The translations under genes were made by a program, and so were the position numbers. From Planctomycetaceae bacterium (GTDB lineage: Bacteria > Planctomycetota > Planctomycetia > Pirellulales > UBA1268), in contig JABHNP010000021.1 in assembly GCA_018694455.1 (NCBI GenBank), positions 1 through 9,474 of the forward strand: a stretch of 9,474 bases of DNA, written 5' to 3'. The notes under the pieces are model-generated. The model was not told where the DNA came from. It saw nothing but the letters and a program-made list of their open reading frames with translations, and did not search any database. Shown here one piece after another: positions 1 through 7,604 of this stretch (within the stretch, counting starts at the first letter, position 1; each line of letters begins with the position of its first letter).

Positions 1-1
1 C

Positions 2-3000
2 AGCCGTTGTTCATCCTGGTCTACTATTTTCATTGGGGAGAGAAACGCAGAAATCGAAACGGTGATAGTGCCTGAAACCATATGGTTTCAAAGGTCTATG
101 CGACTCAATGTTGGCGAGCAAACAACAATTATAAGCGCTCAGTCCAGAATGCCTGGCGCAAGCCAGATGTTAAATAAGCAGGTTGATGTCCAGAGAAATG
201 CTGACAGCACGGTCAATGTTGCACTGCCGTCAGATCTCATAGGGACTTCCGCAAAGATTTTTGTTAGCGGGGTTATTACAGGTGTCCACCAAAACAATGA
301 GCGTCTGTGCCTGCCAGGCCTTGCTATCGATCAAAAACAGTGGGTAAGTGGTGGTTTTACTGTTGGTGTTGAAAATAACCTTCAGGTGTCTGATGTCATT
401 ACAGAAGACTGCATTGCAATTGCACCGGAAGGATCTAGAGAGTGGCCGAAGGCCGTGGATTCAAAAGCGCAGACTACGTTTCGTGAGGCAAATAATCGAA
501 GCGACGTGGGTTTTGTGTTTGAACAACAAGAATCAAATGGTTCGTGTGTGGTTGCAGTTACAAAGAGGCGGCCAGACTTTGATGTGGCTCGTGTCACAAC
601 AATTGATGTCTCCTCTGCCTCACTTATTGGACGCGCAGCTTGTGATATCCGTGTGCGTCGTGGAAATCTGCACAGAATTACTGGGCGTATTGGGAAGCAA
701 TGGTTGATTGACTCTGTTGAGCCACTGGTGAGCACAAATATATCCGTTCAGCCTGATGGCGGAGCAGAGGGGATTGTTGCAGGTAACCTGCATAGCGATG
801 TTAGTAAAGCCTTGGGAGAAACATATGACTGGAAAGTTGTGAGGAGTAAAGAAAGAGACCAATTTATTCTCGAACTTCCCAGAGCTGTTCAGGATGGAGA
901 GAATCTACGCCTGAGGATTACAGGTCATCGTCGTGGTGTCTTGGCTGGCACACGAATGCGATCAATCAATGACGATATGATTCAATTGTCTGGTGAGGCC
1001 TCTGAGCAAGTCTGGATGGATTTACGGACAAGTCCAGAAACAACTCTCGTTGAGATTGGGGATGTGCAAGACGAAACATTGTTTGATCCACGTTTAATGC
1101 TTCTTGCTGAGAGTGGGGTGTGGCGAAAACGAGTTCCTGTCGGTCGGTTTGCTGCTCCAAGAGAATTTCGGTTTCTGCGTCGACGACCCCCTCTTGAGGT
1201 TATTGCTCAATCGCAATTGACTGTTCGTGGTGATCAACTAAGTGAAACATATAGTTTTTCATGTCAAGCCTTTCAGGGTGAACTTGACGCTGTTACTGTT
1301 CACTTTTCTGAACCTGTTGGGGACCTTGATTGGTCAATCCTCACTGATGGTGAGACGACGGCCATAGCTCGCCGCCTGAATTCTTATGAAGCAACCCGGA
1401 TTGGAGAGACGGGCAGTCCGCAAAGAATTGCGAAAGAATCCTGGTTGGTTGAATTAAGCCCACCGGTTACTGGCTCGACAACTCTTCGGGCTACTGGTGA
1501 ACGTGACTTCACAGAAAGAACCGCCATTCCTCTGGCCTGGGTTGAGTCAGCAGTTTCGCCACAGGGTCGTATAAGCATTCAGTCCGCTTACGAGAATCGG
1601 CCCTCAGTACTCAATCATGGTCTTGTTCAGATGCCTCCCTTGGCCGGCCAATTGAATTTGCCAATTCAGACAATTATGGAATTGAGGTATGACGATACAG
1701 TTTTGGCAACACTTAGCCCTGCTGTAGAAATAGTACCGAGTCTTAATAACATGCAGTCTGTTGCTCGGGCTTGGGTTTGGAAGGAAAGTGCAAACGTAAG
1801 ATGTTACACATCTGGTAATGCAGAGTGCGAAACAGTATTTATTATTGAAAATGATGGTAGAGAGAGTGTCACTGTAAGTTTGCCGGAAGGCCATCAGTTT
1901 ATTGGACTGGATGTGCAGGGTGAATCAATTCCTTTGCAGTCGTCTGACGTGAGAGAGTGCCCGGTTTACTTGCCAAGAGGTCACCAAAAAGTTTCCGTAG
2001 CGGTGCAGACAACTGTTGCAGCAGAATATTCTCCAATGCTTTGGGAATTGTCCTCGGCCGTGCCTGCTGTCGATGCTCCAACGCTTACTCGAGAATTACA
2101 AGTAACTCTTCCTGAGAATATCCGGCTAATTGGAGTGCCTTCCGGGTATAAAGAAATTTACCAACAGCAAAAAGATTGGATTGAAAAGCTTTTTGGAATT
2201 TCTCTCCGTAGCTCTTCGTTCGTGATTGCCCGTTCGAAAGCTTCGCGTTCTGGGTTTGATTCACGACGGTTTGTGCCAACGAGTGGGCGATACGAATCCA
2301 AACCTTTTCTTTTCATAGATCGCCGGCTTTTGGCCCTCATGGCTATTGGTTTTGCCGCTTTGACTGCGGCATCGTCACTTTTCATTTTTTGGAGATGTGC
2401 GTGGCTGCTTATTGCGGGTGTTGTAGTTGCCTCTGTGGCCGCTTTATGGGTTCCTCAGCCATTTGATTTGATTGCTCGGGCAAGTTTATGGGGAATTCTT
2501 GCCGCTGCTGGATTTCGAATTTGGTTGTATGGATATGCAACAAAGGAAATGTCATTCGCAGTTCTTTTAGCAACTTCTTTTTCGGCCTGTTCCTATGGGG
2601 ATGAGGTTCCTCTGCAGGTGTTTTTTACACCAATTGACGGTGAAACGACGGCACTCGTACCAGAACCGCTTTATAAAGTACTCGCTGGAGCGAGCGGTGA
2701 AGTTCAACAATCGCAAACGCGTATTTTGAATTCAAGAATTGAGTTGCCAACAATTGCTGAAGTGACGACGCAGGGCGACCGGGAGGTGTGGTATCTCAAA
2801 ATATTGGTTGAAACAGATTCAGCAGAATCATTTTTGCTTGACCAGTCTCCTGTAAATGGTCGGTTCGCCAATGAGGGGTTTTTGCTAGATGGAGGAACGC
2901 TGAGTGTGTCAATGCCGCCAGACCGTAGCCGAGCCATTATCTCACTCCCTGCAGGAGGAAGGCATAGCCTTGTTGTCCCGCTGGAGCCTGTGGTGAGACG

Positions 3001-5617
3001 CAGGGGTGATGTAAGTTTCTGCGAGGTAAGTCTGCCGAATTCTCCACAAACAGTAGTCACGGCATCTCCATCGATGGTAATGAGCAATTCCCGGAATGAG
3101 AGCAGAGGGATGCAGTGCGAATGGTCAACAGAAGGGGGCGTGTTTCAGCCGGCGCAAACTCTTGCCTCCCTCGATAGATCACTACAAATGTTTCGGGTTC
3201 CTGCGGCGAATCGCTTACGGGTTATCCGTTCGTTAGATACAAAAGCAGCGATTACGTCACTCATTCGTCAATCAGAAAGTAGAAACAGGATTACATGGAC
3301 ACCGAATGATATTCTTTTGATGGCAGAGTTTGTAATTGACAGTGGGGATTCGATATTGCCATCATTCTGGATTCAGGCAGACCCCCGTCTTCGTCTCGAA
3401 GAAGGTGATGAAGATGAAAGCGTGTCTTCTATCATGCGTGACTTTCATGTGCATTCTTTGGGTAGTGGTGTTTATAGAGTTGATCAAAAGGTGCCGGTTG
3501 CAGGTAAAACGACATGCAGGGTCATGTTTCGTTTGCCATCAATAAACCTTGCTGGCAACTTTGAAGTACCGTATGCGTGGATTCGTGGAGTCCAGCGAGA
3601 TGCACGGGAATCAATCGTAGTACCTCCCGAAGATGCTTCTGTTGAAGTACGGTTTCCGGGGGCAGTGGCTCCCCCACAAATTAATGAAGCTCAAGATGGG
3701 GGCTTGCGTTGGTTTTCCGAACGTGTTGGAGGTGGTGACAGTTTTCCTTCCTCGATTCAGGTAAAAGATATTTCCAGCGATCAGTTGGTTTCCATAGAGC
3801 CGCCTTTTGGGCTACAGAGACAAGTAACATTTGTGAAAGTGACTCGACAACCTTTTTCTCTGCGTGGCACACAGCAGATTGAAATCCTGGAAAACGGTGA
3901 GAAAAACCACGTGGTCTTTGAGGCCACGATTGATGCCAATGGAGTTTCTTGGATCAAGGACAGATTCTCGATTCCAGAGGGGTATCAACTTGAGTCCTGC
4001 AAGGTATTTGAGAAGGAAAATGGAAGTGGCATCTCCTCTGAAAATGAAGTGCCATTTGATATTTTCATTGAAGAAGGAGAGCAGAATGCCTTTACACTTA
4101 TTCTTCAACAGCCTCGTACAGGCACTTTTCTTTTAAGAATTCAGGCAGGTAGTGATTCACGCCTGCCAAGAACCGGTGTATTGCCATTAATACGTTCCTC
4201 ATCGGCCTCTGGGTTTCCCTATGGCGTTATCTGGAGAGGTACTGTTCAGCGGAACGGCATTCAGGTTTTCACGGATGGAGAAAGCCCAAGAATAGATATG
4301 GTGCAGGGGTTTGTGGCTCAAGATAGCGATGGCAGTTCACTTGATCTGCGAGTGGCTGAAGAGAACAGGGGCAATGTGTGGCGTGTTGAGTTGCCATTCA
4401 GTAACACCCATTGGTCATATCAAAGTGAGGTGTACACAAGACCCCGCGTAGTGAGCCCACCTCGGTCAAAACTCACTAATGACACTCTTGGCACGATTGA
4501 CAATGGGAATTCCTCCATTAAATCACAACTCGTTGATGTTGAAGTGCTGATTGATGAGCGTGGTCGGATTGCCGGAGTCTGTTGTATTGAATTGCCTATG
4601 TCGGTCCCCGAGGCTCGCGTCCGGATTCCCTCGGGCTTTCGTGTTTTTGAAATGTTACTTGACGGTCGACAGATACAACCGAAAGTCCCTAGCCACGACA
4701 GTGCCTTGCAGATATGGACGGTTCCTCTAGGGAATACTTCTTGGCCGCATGAATTGGTGATTGTCTTTGTTGCAGAATTTGATGCAGCAACGATGCAAGG
4801 CGAACCCGTGTCATTGGCGTTACCTAATATTGCTGGAATGTCTGTTGAGCACGTGCTGTGGACGATCAATTATCCGGTAGGTCGCTCTGTAATATTTGCT
4901 GGCCCAGGAGAAGAGTTTAGTGCGGATATGGCACGAGATATAAGGTCGGAAGTTGAGACAGAACTTGATGGTGTTATCGATAACATAACCTCATCAAGTC
5001 CTGCAGATGTAGTATCACGACTTCAGGACTTTCGTCTGAGGCGTCAGAAGCAGGCTGGTGTGGCTCCTTTAGAAGCGTGGGTGGGTAGAGTGCCAGAAAT
5101 GTCAGGAGGTCGTTTAATCGGACAGCATTCTACGGCAGCATTTCTTCCCAATAATCGGTGGAGAAAGCTGATTGTTAAGCCGGAGTTATTTCAGGGATCT
5201 GTAACAATGCGATTTGCAAACCCACGTTTTTCGACAGCAGGACGCGGTGTTGCTACGCTGATTATTTTGATAGCAGGTGCGTGGTCTTTTTGGGCAATTA
5301 CAAAGTTTGCTGGCCTGGTACTCGAAATCTCCGACCGGTGGTGGCCTGCTGTCGCTGGCGTTGGAGCTATCGGTTGGATTGTTTACCGTGAGCCCATATG
5401 GCCGGGATTTATGCTCCTGGTTATCGCTTTAGGAGTAGGATTTGGCCGTTTGCTACGTATGTATTTTAACATTGAACGGCACTCACCTGCTGCAGATCAA
5501 CCCACTGTGACGTACGGTGAAAATCACCGTGTTGCTGCAACATCAATAACCCGGGTTGCCAGCAACGTACATGAATCATCGACAATAACTCATCACATAC
5601 CACCTCGTGATATTTAA
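2..5617 (+). CDS. Giant exported membrane protein of two duplicated halves, function unknown (5' end cut by window)
   Basis: I do not recognise a named family. Residues are numbered from the first in-window start, GTG at 62. The frame is open back to base 2, no signal peptide follows that GTG and no well-placed ribosome site precedes it, so the true start is probably left of the window. Residues 1-750 are beta-strand-rich. Hydrophobic stretches at about 756-778, 780-800 and 804-825 look like membrane helices, followed by a signal-like segment at 830-845. A second beta-rich region covers about 846-1725, with three helices near 1730-1750, 1760-1776 and 1781-1803 and a polar tail to 1851. Motifs recur in the same order in both halves: a TG-x-LR/PL module (G471 and G1354) and an LP-x-G followed by LDG-type module (608-610 and 1523-1525). 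If the long regions lie outside the membrane, four central and three terminal helices give a consistent topology. No catalytic motif was seen. An adhesion, envelope or scaffold role is only a guess. Confidence 0.85.
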   Translation, partial: SRCSSWSTIFIGERNAEIETVIVPETIWFQRSMRLNVGEQTTIISAQSRMPGASQMLNKQVDVQRNADSTVNVALPSDLIGTSAKIFVSGVITGVHQNNERLCLPGLAIDQKQWVSGGFTVGVENNLQVSDVITEDCIAIAPEGSREWPKAVDSKAQTTFREANNRSDVGFVFEQQESNGSCVVAVTKRRPDFDVARVTTIDVSSASLIGRAACDIRVRRGNLHRITGRIGKQWLIDSVEPLVSTNISVQPDGGAEGIVAGNLHSDVSKALGETYDWKVVRSKERDQFILELPRAVQDGENLRLRITGHRRGVLAGTRMRSINDDMIQLSGEASEQVWMDLRTSPETTLVEIGDVQDETLFDPRLMLLAESGVWRKRVPVGRFAAPREFRFLRRRPPLEVIAQSQLTVRGDQLSETYSFSCQAFQGELDAVTVHFSEPVGDLDWSILTDGETTAIARRLNSYEATRIGETGSPQRIAKESWLVELSPPVTGSTTLRATGERDFTERTAIPLAWVESAVSPQGRISIQSAYENRPSVLNHGLVQMPPLAGQLNLPIQTIMELRYDDTVLATLSPAVEIVPSLNNMQSVARAWVWKESANVRCYTSGNAECETVFIIENDGRESVTVSLPEGHQFIGLDVQGESIPLQSSDVRECPVYLPRGHQKVSVAVQTTVAAEYSPMLWELSSAVPAVDAPTLTRELQVTLPENIRLIGVPSGYKEIYQQQKDWIEKLFGISLRSSSFVIARSKASRSGFDSRRFVPTSGRYESKPFLFIDRRLLALMAIGFAALTAASSLFIFWRCAWLLIAGVVVASVAALWVPQPFDLIARASLWGILAAAGFRIWLYGYATKEMSFAVLLATSFSACSYGDEVPLQVFFTPIDGETTALVPEPLYKVLAGASGEVQQSQTRILNSRIELPTIAEVTTQGDREVWYLKILVETDSAESFLLDQSPVNGRFANEGFLLDGGTLSVSMPPDRSRAIISLPAGGRHSLVVPLEPVVRRRGDVSFCEVSLPNSPQTVVTASPSMVMSNSRNESRGMQCEWSTEGGVFQPAQTLASLDRSLQMFRVPAANRLRVIRSLDTKAAITSLIRQSESRNRITWTPNDILLMAEFVIDSGDSILPSFWIQADPRLRLEEGDEDESVSSIMRDFHVHSLGSGVYRVDQKVPVAGKTTCRVMFRLPSINLAGNFEVPYAWIRGVQRDARESIVVPPEDASVEVRFPGAVAPPQINEAQDGGLRWFSERVGGGDSFPSSIQVKDISSDQLVSIEPPFGLQRQVTFVKVTRQPFSLRGTQQIEILENGEKNHVVFEATIDANGVSWIKDRFSIPEGYQLESCKVFEKENGSGISSENEVPFDIFIEEGEQNAFTLILQQPRTGTFLLRIQAGSDSRLPRTGVLPLIRSSSASGFPYGVIWRGTVQRNGIQVFTDGESPRIDMVQGFVAQDSDGSSLDLRVAEENRGNVWRVELPFSNTHWSYQSEVYTRPRVVSPPRSKLTNDTLGTIDNGNSSIKSQLVDVEVLIDERGRIAGVCCIELPMSVPEARVRIPSGFRVFEMLLDGRQIQPKVPSHDSALQIWTVPLGNTSWPHELVIVFVAEFDAATMQGEPVSLALPNIAGMSVEHVLWTINYPVGRSVIFAGPGEEFSADMARDIRSEVETELDGVIDNITSSSPADVVSRLQDFRLRRQKQAGVAPLEAWVGRVPEMSGGRLIGQHSTAAFLPNNRWRKLIVKPELFQGSVTMRFANPRFSTAGRGVATLIILIAGAWSFWAITKFAGLVLEISDRWWPAVAGVGAIGWIVYREPIWPGFMLLVIALGVGFGRLLRMYFNIERHSPAADQPTVTYGENHRVAATSITRVASNVHESSTITHHIPPRDI

Positions 5618-5632
5618 CCTCCGGAGTTAAAT
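5612..5632. terminator. Inverted repeat across the convergent gene ends, possible bidirectional terminator
   Basis: ATTTAA (5612-5617), a bulged C (5618), CTCC (5619-5622), GGAG (5623-5626) and TTAAAT (5627-5632) form a near-perfect inverted repeat over the stop codons of the giant gene and the DUF1571 gene. The AT-rich arms resemble a weak bidirectional terminator, but the stem is short, its centre must open to make a loop and there is no long T run. It may simply reflect the overlapping stops. Confidence 0.3.
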
Positions 5633-6549
5633 TTATAGGCCGAGTTTGTGGGGTCAAAGTCAGCGTCGGTGAAACCATTATTCACTTTGACATTCATGTA
5701 GGTATATTCCTCCATGAGAATTGGTTGGCCACCCTGTTCTTTCGGCCAGTCATAAGCTTCGTAGCGGATGGGGATGAGGTGTTCGTCGTCTATGTAGACG
5801 CGAGCAAGGTGAAAACGAAAGTTGCGACGAGGTACTGGATGAACAACCTGAACACAGGTGCAAATCCTTCCGTTTACTTTTGCTTTCGGGAAAAAATTGA
5901 CCTCACACTCACCAAATTGTTTGTCATGCTTGGCGACTTCAACGAGTCGCTTTGCTAGGTTTTCAACACCAAGCTCAGTTATGGGGTAGCGATTACCTTG
6001 CATTGCAAGCATGCTTTGAGGTTTCAGGGAAACTGTGCCAACCATGGCACGAACACCACTTCCGGCGTGGGCCAGCATGTTTCCATCGTTTTTGCCATCG
6101 CAATAGATAACTTCCTGGCCCTTTACTGCATCAGGAGCAAGAAAGTAAAGGTACACACTAAACGGTTTGTGACGAATTTTTGCAAACATGTATTCGTGTG
6201 GTTGAAGCTCGCCATTGATGCGCTCTCTTTTGACAACTGTACAGGAGTAGTCCGTGATGTTGGCACGAAGACTATCAAGGCCTTTTGCAGCAAGAGCGAG
6301 GGCAGGCTCCAGAGGATGCTCTCCTTGAGTGGTATTGGCTACTGCATCATCAGCTCCAATATTGCCCTGAGCGGTGTCACCATTAGGCACCATGCCCGGC
6401 TGAGTGGCTTGAGTCTCTTGCGCTTTCACGGTGCCCAGAAGAACACTGCAAAGAGAAATCCATACACATGCTCTGCAGAAAAGTGTCCGGTCGAAAAAGA
6501 CTCGGTTGTTGACAGTTTTTTTGATCGCAGTCATCCATGATCTGCTCAT
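5614..6549 (-). CDS. DUF1571 family exported protein
   Basis: This 311-residue protein matches the DUF1571 family, related in fold to LolA/LolB lipoprotein carriers and frequent in Planctomycetes; the exact role is not established. A basic N-terminal region and a hydrophobic stretch (about 27-41) end at a VKA/QE signal-peptidase-like site near residue 43, so the mature protein should be outside the cytoplasmic membrane. A Gln/Thr/Gly-rich linker runs to about residue 80. The domain covers about 85-307: DYSC and KRER near 100-110, the RHKPFSVYLYFL segment near 126-137, KGQEVIY at 143-149, GNRYPITELG at 185-194 and a YDWP segment near 266-269. ATG at 6549 is chosen because an in-frame stop lies 15 nt upstream and AGGAG sits 6 nt before it. 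The gene converges on the giant gene with a 4-bp overlap and diverges from the hydrolase gene. A lipid- or lipoprotein-handling role is inferred from the fold only. Confidence 0.93.
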   Translation of the reverse strand: MSRSWMTAIKKTVNNRVFFDRTLFCRACVWISLCSVLLGTVKAQETQATQPGMVPNGDTAQGNIGADDAVANTTQGEHPLEPALALAAKGLDSLRANITDYSCTVVKRERINGELQPHEYMFAKIRHKPFSVYLYFLAPDAVKGQEVIYCDGKNDGNMLAHAGSGVRAMVGTVSLKPQSMLAMQGNRYPITELGVENLAKRLVEVAKHDKQFGECEVNFFPKAKVNGRICTCVQVVHPVPRRNFRFHLARVYIDDEHLIPIRYEAYDWPKEQGGQPILMEEYTYMNVKVNNGFTDADFDPTNSAYKFNSGG

Positions 6550-6555
6550 ACCTAT

Positions 6556-6560
6556 CTCCT
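6556..6560 (-). promoter_or_regulatory. Ribosome binding site of the DUF1571 gene
   Basis: On the minus strand AGGAG lies 6 nt upstream of the ATG at 6549. It fixes the start, because an in-frame TAA occurs just upstream at 6562-6564. Confidence 0.75.
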
Positions 6561-6598
6561 CTTATCTGGGGTGGCCAGTAAATCTTGCATACCGACCC

Positions 6599-6614
6599 GC
6601 CGCTGGAGAGCGGC
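6599..6614 (-). repeat. Perfect 6-bp-stem hairpin in the DUF1571 leader
   Basis: GCCGCT (6599-6604), GGAG (6605-6608) and AGCGGC (6609-6614) form a perfect GC-rich stem with a 4-nt loop, about 50 nt upstream of the DUF1571 start. In the minus-strand transcript the loop reads CUCC, complementary to the GGAG core of that gene's ribosome site, so a regulatory contact is possible but unproven. A terminator role is less likely: no gene ends here and no T run follows on the minus strand. Confidence 0.35.
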
Positions 6615-6693
6615 AATAATATTGTTCTGAAAAACTTTGAGTAATATCGCTGTGTGGGCAAGCATTACATTCAGCAGATTGCAGTAGCACGAC

Positions 6694-6747
6694 CGATCAA
6701 TACAAATGAAACGATCCAACGAACTCCTGCGATCCATACAAATACAA
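6694..6747. repeat. Three tandem 18-bp direct repeats beginning CGATC
   Basis: Units start at 6694, 6712 and 6730. The first and third match at 15 of 18 positions (shared core CGATC, one variable base, then ATACAAAT). The middle unit matches the third at 11 of 18, mainly CGATCCA at its start. A further CGATC lies at 6774. The exact 18-bp phasing in a divergent promoter region suggests repeated binding sites, or a decayed tandem duplication. Confidence 0.45.
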
Positions 6748-6836
6748 TCCAGTGACCTACTCCGGGAAGTTAGCGATCCTTTGGAATGTAGGAAATGGCA
6801 AAAAATGCACATTTTGGTGTGTTTTTACCGAACGTA

Positions 6837-6854
6837 CGAAATTTCGCGTATCAT
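6837..6854 (+). promoter_or_regulatory. Possible promoter and operator of the hydrolase-acyltransferase-cytidylyltransferase operon
   Basis: The perfect 10-bp palindrome CGAAATTTCG (6837-6846) lies just before TATCAT (6849-6854), a 5-of-6 match to the bacterial -10 consensus, about 48 nt ahead of the hydrolase start. No good -35 box was seen; T-rich sequence near 6821-6827 is the nearest candidate. The site is weak evidence on its own. Confidence 0.22.
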
Positions 6855-6901
6855 TAGGTTTCTGATAGCCTTCGCACATTCTCTCTGCTCTCTACTTTCA
6901 C

Positions 6902-7576
6902 ATGCAATCCTGTCAACCCTTGGTTACTGCATCACCGTTCGAAGTGTACCGGATTATTTCTCGTCCGTTCTACGAGAACACGTACGTTGTAATACAGTCC
7001 AAGTCGAAGGATTGTCTGATTGTTGATCCTGGTTTTGAGCCTGACGCTGTCATTCGGTTTGTTGATGAACATAAGCTTGCCCCCATAGCTATTGTGCTTA
7101 CGCACGGACATTCAGATCACATTGCTGGCGTTGCCTCAATTAAGCAGCAATGGCCCTCAACTCCTGTGCTTATAGGTCACGGCGATGCAGCAAAGCTCTC
7201 TGACCCAGTTGCGAATCTTTCAGCTGGATACGGCATTGATGTCATCAGCCCTCCGGCAGACGCAGTTTTGCGTGAGGGAGAGGATTTGCAGGTGGGAGAT
7301 TTTCGTGCCACGGTAGTGGAAATTCCCGGTCATTCTGAAGGCCATGTAGTCTTCTGGTTTACGAGTGATCCAATTCTTGTGTTTGCTGGCGATGTGTTGT
7401 TTCATGAGGGTATTGGGCGCACCGATTTCCCTGATGGTGATTTTTCATCACTCGAATCTGGGATTGTGAACAAACTTTATAAACTTCCTGACTCTGCAAT
7501 AGTTTTGCCCGGTCATGGTGAGCCAACAACTATTGGTCACGAGAAGAAACATAATCCTTTCGTTCCACTTCCGTAA
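6902..7576 (+). CDS. Metallo-beta-lactamase-fold hydrolase, glyoxalase II-like
   Basis: This 224-residue protein has the full metal-binding set of the metallo-beta-lactamase superfamily: THGHSDH (H68, H70, D72, H73), PGH (H144), FAGD (D164) and PGHGEPT (H205). The segment GIGRTDFPDGD (170-180) and the ending TTIGHEKKHNPF are typical of short glyoxalase II-like or GloC/YcbL-like hydrolases, which lack the extra C-terminal domain of classical glyoxalase II. The family hydrolyses thioesters such as lactoylglutathione or related thiols; the actual substrate here is unknown. It is probably a soluble cytoplasmic enzyme. ATG at 6902 is the first start after an in-frame TAG at 6866 and fits the family N-terminus, but no Shine-Dalgarno sequence precedes it. 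It lies 28 bp ahead of the acyltransferase gene on the same strand and is probably the first gene of that operon. Confidence 0.92.
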   Translation: MQSCQPLVTASPFEVYRIISRPFYENTYVVIQSKSKDCLIVDPGFEPDAVIRFVDEHKLAPIAIVLTHGHSDHIAGVASIKQQWPSTPVLIGHGDAAKLSDPVANLSAGYGIDVISPPADAVLREGEDLQVGDFRATVVEIPGHSEGHVVFWFTSDPILVFAGDVLFHEGIGRTDFPDGDFSSLESGIVNKLYKLPDSAIVLPGHGEPTTIGHEKKHNPFVPLP

Positions 7577-7604
7577 TCTATTTCCTGACGACAACTAAAC
7601 TCTT

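Larger units (their letters stand above)
6550..6901. other. Divergent intergenic region (352 bp)
   Basis: This region separates the DUF1571 gene (leftward) from the hydrolase operon (rightward) and must hold the promoters of both unless they are leaderless. It contains the DUF1571 ribosome site, a 6-bp-stem hairpin at 6599-6614, three 18-bp direct repeats at 6694-6747 and a palindrome beside a -10-like TATCAT at 6837-6854. No convincing -35/-10 pair was found for the DUF1571 gene. Small open frames on both strands here do not look like genes. Confidence 0.7.

Noticed and set aside
2704..3087. 127-codon minus-strand frame
   Set aside because: It lies antisense within the giant gene and has no recognisable motif or ribosome site.
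4420..4869. 149-codon minus-strand frame
   Set aside because: It lies wholly within the giant gene, with low-complexity Ser/Thr-rich translation typical of a shadow frame.
5998..6540. 180-codon plus-strand frame
   Set aside because: It is antisense to the DUF1571 gene, whose protein is clearly recognisable; its own translation has no domain-like pattern.
6552..6812. 86-codon minus-strand frame ending 2 bp before the DUF1571 start, a possible coupled upstream gene
   Set aside because: Its translation is Cys/Arg-rich because it runs through the 18-bp repeats and hairpin, with no family resemblance. It occupies the likely promoter region, and the DUF1571 gene has its own good ribosome site.
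6706..7026. 106-codon plus-strand frame across the intergenic region
   Set aside because: It overlaps the start of the well-supported hydrolase gene by 125 bp in another frame and shows no motif or ribosome site.
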